Positions 52,985-61,658 are shown, counted from the first letter of the stretch. The stretch: DNA of 64,000 nucleotides from an uncultured Eggerthellaceae bacterium (GCA_947566075.1 CANOIM010000005.1:62001-126000); one strand, 5' to 3'. The notes: generated from the sequence alone by a model not told the origin. Translations and numbers: made by a program.

Positions 52985-53209
52985 TCACGCTTTCGGTGCA
53001 CCAGGGGCTTGGGGAGCACCGGGAGCAGAAGGAGCACCCGGAGCTTTAGGGGCTCCAGGAGCCGATGCGGCGGACCCAGCCGGGTCATCACCCATAGCTG
53101 CACCGCAGTGCGGGCATTTCTTCAAGACGACGCCACCCATGATGGGCACCTTCTCACCACAGCTGGGGCATACAGGCACCACTGCAGACTCAGCAGGTCT
53201 GAAACACAT
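52985..53209 (-). CDS. zinc-ribbon protein with APGAP collagen-like tail
   Basis: A 74-aa protein. Two CxxC pairs (VCPSCGEKV and KCPHCGAAM) form a zinc ribbon (residues 14-40). The rest is low-complexity AP-G-AP repeats (APGAPKAPGAPSAPGAPQAP). Stop and MFS start are separated by 38 nt. Its place in the operon suggests an accessory role in metal or protein handling, but nothing more can be said. Confidence 0.65.
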   Translation of the reverse strand: MCFRPAESAVVPVCPSCGEKVPIMGGVVLKKCPHCGAAMGDDPAGSAASAPGAPKAPGAPSAPGAPQAPGAPKA

Positions 53210-53291
53210 ATTCGATTCCTTTCAGAAAGGCGGGGCAACCGACAAGGGGGAGAATGCGGCCGCCCCATACTGTGCTACGAGCTGATGATGG

Positions 53292-53510
53292 CTACCAAGC
53301 GAAGCCGTTATCTCCCCTACCCGGCTTCAAGCGCACCTCATTGCCGATCTTGATGAGCCCCAGCCCATAGGGAGGAGACTGCCCGGCTTCCTTCTTTTCG
53401 ATGCCAAGCTCGACCAAGATGGCCTCGTAGTCTTCACCATTGGCCAGACGGCCATTCATGTAATCAACGCGCTCTTGGTCAGACATATTGATCAGTGTCT
53501 CGCGGTCCAT
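53292..53510 (-). CDS. small hypothetical protein in the molybdoenzyme operon
   Basis: A 72-aa protein beginning MDRETLINMSDQERVDYMNG, mostly helical and acidic in the first half, with a C-terminal PPYGLGLIKIGNEVRLKPGRG. No domain recognised. ATG 53510 follows GGAGGG; the longer frame to 53663 overlaps the iron-sulfur gene and encodes Arg/Ser-rich sequence. The good ribosome site and placement between operon genes make it a real gene. Confidence 0.6.
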   Translation of the reverse strand: MDRETLINMSDQERVDYMNGRLANGEDYEAILVELGIEKKEAGQSPPYGLGLIKIGNEVRLKPGRGDNGFAW

Positions 53511-53589
53511 GAGACCCTCCTTAATATCGGTCTTATCTCTCAACCAAGAGGTACCTGCAAGACAAGCTTGCAGGTACCTGGTCATGCAT

Positions 53590-53949
53590 CTAGTTAGGCT
53601 TGTAGATGACGACCTTCTCACCCAGGTCCTTGGCCTTCTTGGTGAGCTCCTCCAGCGGGCCATACTCCATGCAGAAGGTCAGGCAATGCTTCACGCACAT
53701 CGGCTTCTTGCCATCATCCAGGCGGGCTGCGCACAGGTCGCACCGATCAGTGGGCACGGGAATGTAGTTCCAATCCCAGCCGTCCTCCATGGTGGGGTTG
53801 TCCTTGCGCCACGGGCCCTGTTCGAACACCGTGATGCCGTACTGATCGGCCTCAAGATCGTGGTACTCCTGGCACGCCACAACGCAAGAACCGCAGTTGT
53901 CACAGTACTTGTAGTCCACAAGAAGGCCGTAGTTGCTGTAATCAGCCAT
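53590..53949 (-). CDS. small [4Fe-4S] electron-transfer subunit
   Basis: A 119-aa ferredoxin-like protein with two cluster-binding sets: CDNCGSCVVAC (Cx2Cx2Cx3C) near residue 16 and CDLCAARLDDGKKPMCVKHC (Cx2Cx11Cx3C) near residue 70. It is a shortened relative of DmsB/PsrB subunits, with two clusters rather than four, and probably passes electrons to the molybdopterin subunit encoded 15 nt upstream. There is no membrane subunit in the operon, so the complex seems cytoplasmic. Confidence 0.88.
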   Translation of the reverse strand: MADYSNYGLLVDYKYCDNCGSCVVACQEYHDLEADQYGITVFEQGPWRKDNPTMEDGWDWNYIPVPTDRCDLCAARLDDGKKPMCVKHCLTFCMEYGPLEELTKKAKDLGEKVVIYKPN

Positions 53950-53964
53950 GCTTCTTGCTCCTTC

Positions 53965-56304
53965 CTATTTGATCCAGCCGCGGTTATCGACGAGGACCGG
54001 CGGAATCTGCTTGTAGTTCTCGTCGTTCTGATCCTCCAGGCTGGCCACCTTGCGGATGTTGGCCATGATGCCCTTGGCGGGGCAGCCGAAGCCCAGGTTG
54101 CCTACATTGAAGTGAGGCACGAGCAGATTGAAGTTGGACTTGAACACACCGTAGAGATTGGGAGCGTCACCTTCCTGCTCAGGGAACCACCAGCCATGCT
54201 GGCAGTGGATGGTGCGCTCATCGATGGTGGGAGTGACGCGAGCACGCCAGTTACCCTTACCGAACATGTTGTATACCTGCACCCAGTCACCGTCTTCGAT
54301 GCCATACTTGGCGGCTGTGACGGGGTTGATCTCTACCAGCGGATCGGGGTTCAGAGCGCGGAGCTTCGCGATCTGACGATGCTCTGAGTGGAAGAAGGCG
54401 GAAACACGAGCACCTGAGGTGGCCATCAGCGGGTATTCCTCAGCCAGTTCTGGCTTGGAGACCTGCGAGAACGTGGGCTCTTCGTAGTAGGGCATGGGAT
54501 CCTCGCCCCAGGCGTCGTAGAGCACCGAATACAGCTCAAACTTGCTGGTCACGGTGTTGAACCCGGGCAGACCGTCATTGCGGAGCATGCCCTTCTCGTA
54601 CTTCTTATAGGTCATCGGCGGGAAGTAGACACCCATCTCCTTGAACTCGTCCCAGGTGAAGGGCAGCAGCGGCTCATCGTCCAGCTGCTCTTCCAGCCAC
54701 TCGGTGACATCGTTGTACTTGGACCAGTTGGCATGGGGCGTCACGCGACGGCCCACCTCATAGCAGATCTCAAGGTCAGACTTAGTGTCGCCGGTGCTGA
54801 ATGCCTTGGCCATGCAGCCAAGCCACACATTGTTGGACATGTAGTATGGGATGACGAAGCCATCATGCTCAGCAAAGGTGCTCATGGGCAAGAACAGGTC
54901 CGCCAGACCGTCGATGGTGGGGTTCATGTACAGGTCAGTGGCAACGGTGTACTCCATGGGGAGGAGAGCCTTGTACCAGCGCTGGTTCTGATCAGAGCAG
55001 GTAGCGGAGACGAAGTTGGAGGAGTTGATCCAAGCCATCTTCGGCGCGTAGGGCTGGCCGGTCTCCAAGGTCTCAAGGGTCTCATCCGGATGAGTGGAAG
55101 CCATGGTGGCTGCGAATGCAGGCCACTTGTCAACGCCGATGCGCTTCGCCCACATCTCATCGGACAGATACATACGGGAATCAGTGCACCAATGACCCAA
55201 ACGAACAGAAGGATCGCCAACGGTCAAGCCACCCGGAACATCGATATTGCCCGTGATGGCCATGATGGAGAGGATGGCATGACCAGCCTGAACACCGTTC
55301 TTGTTCTGGTCGATGGCCAAGCCCCACAGGATGCACATGGGATGCGCGTTCGCCATGACGCGCGCAGCCGTGCGGATCTCCTCGGCGGGAACCCAAGTCT
55401 GCTTCTCCACCAGCTCCAGCGGGTACTCGTTCACGCGTTCGCAGAGCTGCTCGAAGCCATAGCACCAGTTCTCCACGAAGTCATGATCATAGAGGTCCTC
55501 GTTGATGATGACATTCAAGATGCCCAGAGCCAGCGAAGCATCCGTGCCGGGCTTCAGCTGCAGCGTCATGTTGCCCTTGCGAGAGCCGAGCCAGGTGACG
55601 CGCGGGTCGATGCAGATGATCTTGGTGCCGCGCTTCATCATATCCACAAGGGAATGACCGAAGAAGCCATCGCCATTCGACCACAGCGGCATCTTGCCCC
55701 AGCAAACCGCAACTTCCGTGAGCTCATAGCGCGGATCATCGTAGCGATCCGGGAAATAGCCCGTATCGATCTCAGGATAGCCAGCGCCTAAGATGTAGTC
55801 AGCCACGGAAGAACGGGGGCCATAGCAAGACCAACCAGACTGCGCATAGCAAAGGTTGGGCGTGTTGAGCACAGAGAACGCCATGGGATAGTAGAACATG
55901 CACGCCTCGCGGCCGGTGCCGCCGTAGACGACGATGGCCTCGCGACCGTACTTCTTCTCGATATCGCCAACCTTCTCAAGGATGATGTCATAGGCCTCAT
56001 CCCAAGAGATCTCTTCCCATGCATCAGAGACGCCGCGCTTCTCAGGATCGCGCTTCATGGGATGGATGATGCGCTTGGGATCGTAGGTATAATCCTTCAG
56101 CGCCAGGCACCTGGGGCAGAGACGCCCGTTCGTGATGGGATGGGACTCGTCACCCTCGACATGGATCAGCTTTCCATCCTTGACGTGGAGCTCAACGCCG
56201 CACCCTACGGGATGGTCTCCAGGAGGCGACCACGCGCACGTCCTGAAGATCGTTGATCCGTCCGGTTGTGGCGTTTTCCACTCATGGGGAAACTGTTTCT
56301 CCAT
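53965..56304 (-). CDS. molybdopterin oxidoreductase, DMSO-reductase family (catechol dehydroxylase-like)
   Basis: A 779-aa bis-MGD enzyme. The N-terminal cluster region is unusual: TCAWSPPGDHPVGCGVEL and NGRLCPRCLALKDY, with C-x11-C instead of the usual Cx2Cx3C, so a His may serve or a ligand is lost. MGD-binding stretches include VVYGGTGREACMFYYP, IICIDPRVTWLGSRKG, and GDWVQVYNMFGKGNWRARVTP. No Tat signal, thus cytoplasmic. ATG 56304 follows AGGAAGG. Small Fe-S and MFS partners match Eggerthellaceae catechol dehydroxylase operons; the substrate is unknown. Confidence 0.87.
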   Translation of the reverse strand: MEKQFPHEWKTPQPDGSTIFRTCAWSPPGDHPVGCGVELHVKDGKLIHVEGDESHPITNGRLCPRCLALKDYTYDPKRIIHPMKRDPEKRGVSDAWEEISWDEAYDIILEKVGDIEKKYGREAIVVYGGTGREACMFYYPMAFSVLNTPNLCYAQSGWSCYGPRSSVADYILGAGYPEIDTGYFPDRYDDPRYELTEVAVCWGKMPLWSNGDGFFGHSLVDMMKRGTKIICIDPRVTWLGSRKGNMTLQLKPGTDASLALGILNVIINEDLYDHDFVENWCYGFEQLCERVNEYPLELVEKQTWVPAEEIRTAARVMANAHPMCILWGLAIDQNKNGVQAGHAILSIMAITGNIDVPGGLTVGDPSVRLGHWCTDSRMYLSDEMWAKRIGVDKWPAFAATMASTHPDETLETLETGQPYAPKMAWINSSNFVSATCSDQNQRWYKALLPMEYTVATDLYMNPTIDGLADLFLPMSTFAEHDGFVIPYYMSNNVWLGCMAKAFSTGDTKSDLEICYEVGRRVTPHANWSKYNDVTEWLEEQLDDEPLLPFTWDEFKEMGVYFPPMTYKKYEKGMLRNDGLPGFNTVTSKFELYSVLYDAWGEDPMPYYEEPTFSQVSKPELAEEYPLMATSGARVSAFFHSEHRQIAKLRALNPDPLVEINPVTAAKYGIEDGDWVQVYNMFGKGNWRARVTPTIDERTIHCQHGWWFPEQEGDAPNLYGVFKSNFNLLVPHFNVGNLGFGCPAKGIMANIRKVASLEDQNDENYKQIPPVLVDNRGWIK

Positions 56305-56347
56305 ACCACACCTTCCTCTCTCGATTCCTCTTACTCCTCTTGCTTCC

Positions 56348-56367
56348 GGCATGGCTTTTGCCATGCC
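56348..56367 (-). promoter_or_regulatory. leader hairpin of the molybdoenzyme operon
   Basis: Perfect 8-bp stem GGCATGGC/GCCATGCC with a 4-nt loop, 44 nt before the ATG at 56304. It lies in the probable 5' untranslated region. Role unknown. Confidence 0.4.
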
Positions 56368-56439
56368 TTTGACGTCAGATTAGGAAGAACCATTCAAGGA
56401 GGTAAGCGCCCAAAAAGGCTTAAATATCCAGGGCATTCG

Positions 56440-56466
56440 CCCCGTAGTACCTGAGGTACTACGGGG
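56440..56466. promoter_or_regulatory. palindromic operator, copy 1 (molybdoenzyme operon)
   Basis: Twelve-bp arms CCCCGTAGTACC/GGTACTACGGGG around TGA. The central 23 bp (56442-56464) are identical to copy 2 at 57743-57765. Leftward of it, toward the molybdoenzyme gene, is GCGCCCAAAAAGG (56406), also nearly repeated near copy 2. It lies just after the trigger-factor stop, but lacks a T run on either side, so a binding site fits better than a terminator. Confidence 0.75.
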
Positions 56467-56484
56467 CCGTGCGCCCCCGTTTTC

Positions 56485-57627
56485 CTAGGATTGCATGGGA
56501 ACCATGGGAGGAGCGATCATGGGATCAGAGGTTGCGTGATCGCGCACCCGCTGGAGCTTCTCGTACTTATCATTCACCGCTAGCTTGAAACCCTGGTTCT
56601 CCGTGCCATCGGGGTTGATGAAGATGGCATCGCGGGTCAGCATCTCAGCCACCTTGGCGCGCAGCGCCAGATCCTTGAATGCATCCAGCTGACCCGTCTG
56701 CTCAGCCTCTACGCGTGCCTCATAGGTGCGCTCAGGGGTAGGTTCGCCGAACATGAAATCGATGTCATCATCATTGAGCTCAACCCCATGATGGGTTGCC
56801 CATGAAGCCAGCGCGATATCCTGGGCTATGCGGTCATGGGCATCCTGGGCCACTTGCTCGTCGAAATCCATATCGCTCAAACCTTGGATAGCCATATAAG
56901 CGGGCCTATCCAGCTCATATTGCTCGAGGAACCGGTCGAATTCGCGGAGCATCTGCTTCTGGATATGGTTCACCGCATCGGCAGGCGGGTCATCAACCAA
57001 GCGATGTCCCAGCTCTTCTATCACCTTGTATTCGATGTCATTAGCAAGATCCCGTTGGCGCTGACGCGCCAGGCGCCTCTCAGTCATGGCACGGAACTCG
57101 GCCACCGTGGCCGCCCCTGCTATTCTTTGGGCAACCCATTCATCGGTCACCTCGGGCACCACGTATTTGCGCAAGGCCAGGATCTCCACCGTAGAATGCA
57201 GCTGGATATCTTCAGGCTCTCCCGCATCTCCGGCACCGCATCCGCCATCGGCAGGCGTCTCCTTATCCGATGCAACCTGGGAGAAGTCTTGATAGGGATA
57301 CTCCGCTTCTACCACATCACCCACCACATGGCCCAGAAGAGCCGTTTCAAGCTCTTCGGCAAGAGCGCCCACACCTAGCTGAACGTCAACAGCTTCGTGA
57401 GTGAGGCCAGGGAAGATGCTCGACCCTTCACGGGTCGTGATGTTGATCTTGATGATGTCATCTGCCTTGACGGGGTGGGGTTCGGTATCCACATGGGTGG
57501 CGTGACGAGCTGCGATGCGGTTCATCTCCGCAGTGATATCCCCATCGGTGATAGTGAGATCAGGGAGCGTCACCCGGACAGGGCCGTAATCAGCAAGCTG
57601 GTAGTCACCATACTTCTCTTGGATCAT
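56485..57627 (-). CDS. trigger-factor-like chaperone
   Basis: A 380-aa protein with trigger factor architecture: short N-terminal part, an FKBP-like PPIase region (KADDIIKINITTREG, FPGLTHEAVDVQLGVGALAEELETALLGHVVGD), and a helical C-terminal arm (VTDEWVAQRIAGAATVAEFRAMTERRLARQRQRDL). The N-terminal ribosome-binding signature of housekeeping trigger factor is not obvious, so it may be a dedicated chaperone for the neighbouring metalloenzyme. ATG 57627 is preferred (GAAAGG 8 nt before); ATG 57633 is too close to that site. Confidence 0.8.
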   Translation of the reverse strand: MIQEKYGDYQLADYGPVRVTLPDLTITDGDITAEMNRIAARHATHVDTEPHPVKADDIIKINITTREGSSIFPGLTHEAVDVQLGVGALAEELETALLGHVVGDVVEAEYPYQDFSQVASDKETPADGGCGAGDAGEPEDIQLHSTVEILALRKYVVPEVTDEWVAQRIAGAATVAEFRAMTERRLARQRQRDLANDIEYKVIEELGHRLVDDPPADAVNHIQKQMLREFDRFLEQYELDRPAYMAIQGLSDMDFDEQVAQDAHDRIAQDIALASWATHHGVELNDDDIDFMFGEPTPERTYEARVEAEQTGQLDAFKDLALRAKVAEMLTRDAIFINPDGTENQGFKLAVNDKYEKLQRVRDHATSDPMIAPPMVPMQS

Positions 57628-57740
57628 GAGCATAGCCTTTCTCTAATCTCCGACAGCGGATCTGTCAGTCCTGTATGGCTTTCAGGATAGGAGCGGCTCT
57701 GCTTCACGCCTAGCGCCTAAAAAGGAGGAAACACGCTTCT

Positions 57741-57767
57741 AACCGTAGTACCTGAGGTACTACGGTT
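57741..57767. promoter_or_regulatory. palindromic operator, copy 2 (between chaperone and LuxR genes)
   Basis: Arms AACCGTAGTACC/GGTACTACGGTT around TGA, in the 359-nt divergent gap between the chaperone gene (leftward) and the LuxR gene (rightward). The inner 23 bp equal copy 1. Toward the chaperone lies GCGCCTAAAAAGG (57713-57725), matching the element near copy 1. No gene ends here, so termination is excluded as its purpose. A half-site-like CCGTAGT is seen near 57790. Confidence 0.78.
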
Positions 57768-57986
57768 ACGCCCGGAAGAGCATCGGCCCTGAGGAAAAAT
57801 CCGTAGTTATACCCGATGCGCAGCTTGAGAAAAGCGCTTTTCGCACTCGGGGGCCGTGGTATGATGAACGTACCTGCTGAGCGTTCCGTCACCCTTAAGA
57901 GTCCTGGTAACGAAACAGCTCCCCTCAGGCCCGTGACACTCAGTTCGCCGTTTCCCCATATCCTTCAAGAAGAATGCGAGCGGCCC

Positions 57987-59478
57987 ATGTCCTCGAAAGC
58001 GAACAACCCGTCAACCCCGGAGGCACAGCACTGCGACCAAGACGCCGATGCTTTCACCTATCTCGTCGGATTCTTCGGCCTCTTCGCCTTCGCTATCTTC
58101 TTGTTCCTACTGCTCTTCAGCCGCGCATTCTCCCTGGTGACCCTTGGGCCCCTCTACATACCCGGCATTGCCGTTATCGCTCTCGCCGCCACCGTTGCCC
58201 TTCCCTTCATGAGGCGCTATCAAGCCTTCTTCGGAAGCGAACGCGGGTTGACCATCACGAAAGCAGTGGGGATGGCTTGCACCTGCATCGCCCCCATCGG
58301 GCTGCTCGCAGAACCCCTTTTCATCCCCGCTGCCCTCGTCATGGCCTTCGGAGTGATGGCCTTAGGCTTCCTCTGGAGCCTTTATATGTGCCGGTTCAGC
58401 CATAGCGCCCTTGCCAAGCTGCTCTCATTCGCCACCATCCTCGCTGCCGTGATATCAGGAACCCTTCTATGCAATGAGCCCCCCCCCAGCGACTATTTTC
58501 GCCATGGTGGTCCTTGGGGTTGCGTCTTGGCTTTCCGTGCTCAACATCAAGGGCCTTACCCAGCTTGACAACCTGAGCATCTCTCCTGAGGATTGCGCCA
58601 AGCGGGCCATCACCATCAGGGTTGACCGATGGACCTATTCTCTCATCGGGTGTGACCTGGGATTCTCCTTGGGCCTCGCCCATTGCCTCATAGGCTCTTT
58701 TTCAGATGAGTTGGTCTCTCCTGCCAGCATCGCCGTCTTCTGCATCCCCGCCATCATCGTAGGGATCGTATTGCTGGCGGGTCATACCCGGTTCGAGAAC
58801 ACCTTAGAAGCTGTCTCCAAGGATTATCTTTCCTTCGCTTTCACCTTGAGCGCCCTGCTGATCTTCTGCTTGCCGGATATCGGTAAGCTCATTGGGCTCA
58901 TGCTGCTCTTGGCCGTCTCGTTCTTGCAGGTGGTCATCCTGATAAACGCCAGCATCGAATTCATCCGGTTCGAAGAGCTCTCGCCCCAGTGGTATATGGC
59001 AGAAGAGGCTTTCGTGGCTGGCGGAATTGCAGTGGGCACGCTTCTGGCCTGGGCGGGCATGTTCAGCCTCCCGTCTTTGGATGGGAGCTTCTACGCAACC
59101 TGCATCGTCATCTTGATGAACATCTTCGCCCAGACGTTCATCAATGAGGGGCGCTTCCCCTCTTCAGAGCAGAGCCCTCTCACCTTGGAACCCGCCTCCT
59201 CCGAACCTGTACCAGAGGCTGAAACTGCCCAAGATGCTGATGTCCTGCGTGGCGAAGCGTGGGTCAAGAGCGTCAACCATATCTGCCAAGAATACAACCT
59301 GTCACCCCGGCAATCAGAGATCCTCAAGCTCTTGGCGAATGGACGGGATTCGGTATATATCGAGAACCATTTCTGCATCTCGAAATCCACTGCGAAATCC
59401 CACATCTACAACATCTATCGGAAGCTCCATATCCATTCACGCCAAGAGCTCATCGATATCGTGGAAAGGACCCATTGA
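57987..59478 (+). pseudogene. membrane LuxR-family regulator, interrupted at a (C)9 tract
   Basis: Two frames make one protein of about 495 aa. The first (ATG 57987) runs through five or so helices and goes out of frame at nine Cs (58479-58487), stopping at 58568. The other frame continues with more helices and ends in a LuxR HTH (LSPRQSEILKLLANGRDSVYIENHFCISKSTAKSHIYNIYRKLHI). Eight Cs would join them exactly. This may be phase variation, a true mutation or a sequencing error. Its class senses small molecules through the membrane domain and activates aromatic-metabolism operons. Confidence 0.8.
58479..58487 (+). repeat. (C)9 homopolymer inside the LuxR-type gene
   Basis: Nine consecutive Cs. 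Losing one base restores a continuous frame (reading CNEPPPATIFAMVVLG), so the tract can act as an on/off switch by slippage. An ATG at 58474 could restart translation of the C-terminal half in the present state. Confidence 0.8.
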
Positions 59479-59479
59479 T

Positions 59480-59827
59480 ATGTGCATGCATTGCAGCCAG
59501 ATGTGCGATAACTGCAAACCGGCGGATATGCGGGCGTTTCAGTGCGAAGCGTGCGGGAAGACCTCCATCCTCAGCCGAGAGGATTGCCTGTTGGCCCTAG
59601 GCTATTGGAAGCTGCCATCCCTGCCGGATGGCTCCCCTGACCCAACCGCTGCCAAGCGCTATGCCTGCCGAACGTGCGGGGCTGACCTCTCCAGCGCCAT
59701 CAAGACCGCCATCCAGCCTAAAGAGTGCCTGTATACGGGCATCCTCTGCGGATACCCCTGTGGGCGCCATGCCCGCAGGCGCACTGAGACGGGTGGCCCC
59801 TGTCGTAAGCAGGTCTTGGCTAAATGA
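59480..59827 (+). CDS. cysteine-rich zinc-ribbon-like protein coupled to the LuxR gene
   Basis: A 115-aa protein with 14 or so Cys. The N-terminal half has MCMHCSQMCDNCKPAD and FQCEACGKTSILSREDC; the second half YACRTCGADL and LCGYPCGRHARR. The CxxC pairs suggest two zinc ribbons. The ATG lies 1 nt after the LuxR stop, with AAAGGA upstream, so the two are co-translated. Family not recognised; a role with the regulator is possible but unproved. Confidence 0.65.
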   Translation: MCMHCSQMCDNCKPADMRAFQCEACGKTSILSREDCLLALGYWKLPSLPDGSPDPTAAKRYACRTCGADLSSAIKTAIQPKECLYTGILCGYPCGRHARRRTETGGPCRKQVLAK

Positions 59828-59854
59828 GTGGGACAACGGGTGTATCATAGGGCC

Positions 59855-60310
59855 ATGTTCCGTGTACGGGCGAAATACCTTCTTCTGATAGCAGCAGCGG
59901 TCTGGTTCTTGGCTGGCATCAACATCGCGCGGCTGGGGGTTCTGGCCTGCGCGGAGGGCACCACGCCCCTCTGGCTGCTCATCCTTGGCATACCCGCGGT
60001 GTTCCTGGCGTTCCATGCCATGTTCAGCAAGCTGGTAGGCAAGCACGCTGACCGCATCCGCAGCTACGGCGAAGACAAGATGCATGTCCTGCGCTTCTTC
60101 GACGTGAAAGGCTACATCATCATGGCCATCATGATGGGCGGCGGCATCTCCCTGCGGGCCTTCGGCATCGTTCCCAGCTGGTTCGTTGCGTTCTTCTACA
60201 CGGGTCTGGGAGTTGCCTTGGCGTTAGCGGGCATCGGCTTTCTGGTGCATTACGCCCACCGCGGTGGCCAGATCACCTGCCCTGTCACCAAGAAGACGCG
60301 CCTAGCCTGA
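59855..60310 (+). CDS. small membrane protein of unknown function
   Basis: A 151-aa protein with four hydrophobic segments (about residues 5-25, 35-55, 85-105, 110-132) and a cytoplasmic tail GGQITCPVTKKTRLA. An Arg/His-rich loop (KLVGKHADRIRSYGEDKMHVLRFFDVKG) joins helices 2 and 3. ATG 59855 is preferred over 59828, which overlaps the end of the preceding gene region. It lies 40 nt upstream of ccdA. Confidence 0.6.
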   Translation: MFRVRAKYLLLIAAAVWFLAGINIARLGVLACAEGTTPLWLLILGIPAVFLAFHAMFSKLVGKHADRIRSYGEDKMHVLRFFDVKGYIIMAIMMGGGISLRAFGIVPSWFVAFFYTGLGVALALAGIGFLVHYAHRGGQITCPVTKKTRLA

Positions 60311-60350
60311 CCAGCGCGTATCACCTACTACCTCGAACAGCGGTGATGCC

Positions 60351-61013
60351 ATGGAATACGTGATCTCTTTCTTGGAAGGTATCATCACCTTCGTTTCCCC
60401 CTGCCTGCTGCCCATGATCCCCATCTATGTGACCTACTTCGCTGCGGGCGAGGAGCAGAGCACGGGCACCATATTGAAGAATGCCCTCGGGTTCGTGTTG
60501 GGCTTCACGATGGTCTTCGTGAGCATGGGCGCCTTGGCGGGCACGGTAGGGTCATTCTTCCTGCACTATCGCACGACATTGAACATCGTCTGCGGCGCTA
60601 TCGTGATCCTGTTCGGCCTGTATTTCCTGGGATTCCTGAAGCTGAACCTCTTCAAGGGCGTGAATTCTTCCCTCACGGAGAAGACGCTCGGGTTCCCCTC
60701 GGCCGTCCTCTTCGGCATGGTCTTCTCCATAGGCTGGACGCCCTGCGTGGGAGCGTTCTTGGGCTCAGCGCTCATGTTGGCATCCCAGCAAGGCTCAGCG
60801 CTCACGGGCACGCTCATGCTGCTTAGCTATTCAGCGGGCCTGGGCGTTCCCTTCGTGGCCAGCGCGCTGCTCATAGACAAGCTCAAAGGCGCGTTCGACG
60901 CCATCAAGCGCCACTATGACCTCATCACCAAGGTATGCGGGTGGCTTCTGGTTGCCATCGGCCTCCTCATGGCAACAGGGCTCTTAGGGAACCTGCTCAG
61001 TCTCTTGAGCTGA
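60351..61013 (+). CDS. ccdA: CcdA-type thiol-disulfide membrane transporter
   Basis: A 220-aa six-helix protein of the DsbD/CcdA family that carries reducing equivalents from cytoplasmic thioredoxin across the membrane. The redox Cys are in FVSPCLLPMIPIY (helix 1) and GWTPCVGAFLGSAL (helix 4). It is followed 21 nt later by a TlpA-type thioredoxin gene, the natural outer partner. Such pairs supply reduced thiols for cytochrome c maturation or other exported proteins. Confidence 0.93.
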   Translation: MEYVISFLEGIITFVSPCLLPMIPIYVTYFAAGEEQSTGTILKNALGFVLGFTMVFVSMGALAGTVGSFFLHYRTTLNIVCGAIVILFGLYFLGFLKLNLFKGVNSSLTEKTLGFPSAVLFGMVFSIGWTPCVGAFLGSALMLASQQGSALTGTLMLLSYSAGLGVPFVASALLIDKLKGAFDAIKRHYDLITKVCGWLLVAIGLLMATGLLGNLLSLLS

Positions 61014-61034
61014 TCAGGGGAAGGGAAGCGCATC

Positions 61035-61658
61035 ATGAAAGAGAAGAAGGCGAAGAGCGCAGATTCGAACGGTGCATCCAAGCGCGGGCTCATCATAGGC
61101 GTGGTGGCCTTGGTGGCGGTCATCGCCATAGCGGCCATTGCCTACAACGCCCTGGCACCGGCCGCTTCCTCCCAAACAGACCAATTGAGCGAACGCGAGG
61201 TGGCAACAAGCCCTGACGGGCCCTCAACAGGCAACGAAGAGCGCACGGAGGCTCCTGATTTCGCCATGGTCACCGCTGATGGAGAGGTCATATCTTTCAG
61301 TCAACTTCGAGGGAAACCCGTGGTGCTGAACTTCTGGGCCAGCACCTGCGGCCCCTGCCAACAGGAGATGCCCGGGTTCCAAGCAGCCTTCGATGAATAC
61401 GGAAGCCAGGTGCAGTTCGCCATGGTAGACGTTGTGGGCTTCAACGGCGAAACGGAAGACCGCGCTCAGCGCTTCATCGCTGATGAGGGATACACCTTCC
61501 CGGTGTTCTATGACCGCGAAGGGGACGCCTCCATCCAATACAGCCTGACCTCCATCCCGCGGACCTTCTTCATTGATGCTGAAGGCTATGTGGTGGCCAT
61601 GGGATCCGGCATGCTAGATGAAGCCTCCCTTGAGCGCGGGATATCCATGCTGCTCTAG
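61035..61658 (+). CDS. membrane-anchored TlpA/ResA-like thioredoxin
   Basis: A 207-aa protein with a basic N-terminus, one membrane helix (about 14-38), a Ser/Glu linker, and an outer thioredoxin domain. The active site is LNFWASTCGPCQQEMPGF; the cis-Pro loop is SIPRTFFIDAEG. It would receive electrons from CcdA and reduce outer-face disulfides. RBS AGGGGAAGGG is present upstream. Confidence 0.92.
   Translation: MKEKKAKSADSNGASKRGLIIGVVALVAVIAIAAIAYNALAPAASSQTDQLSEREVATSPDGPSTGNEERTEAPDFAMVTADGEVISFSQLRGKPVVLNFWASTCGPCQQEMPGFQAAFDEYGSQVQFAMVDVVGFNGETEDRAQRFIADEGYTFPVFYDREGDASIQYSLTSIPRTFFIDAEGYVVAMGSGMLDEASLERGISMLL

Noticed and set aside
54733..55791. A 352-codon plus-strand frame inside the molybdoenzyme gene
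   Set aside because: The opposite strand encodes continuous conserved MGD-binding sequence, so this is a codon-bias shadow.
56440..56466. Palindrome considered as the trigger-factor gene terminator
   Set aside because: No T run follows, and the same core recurs upstream of genes where nothing terminates.
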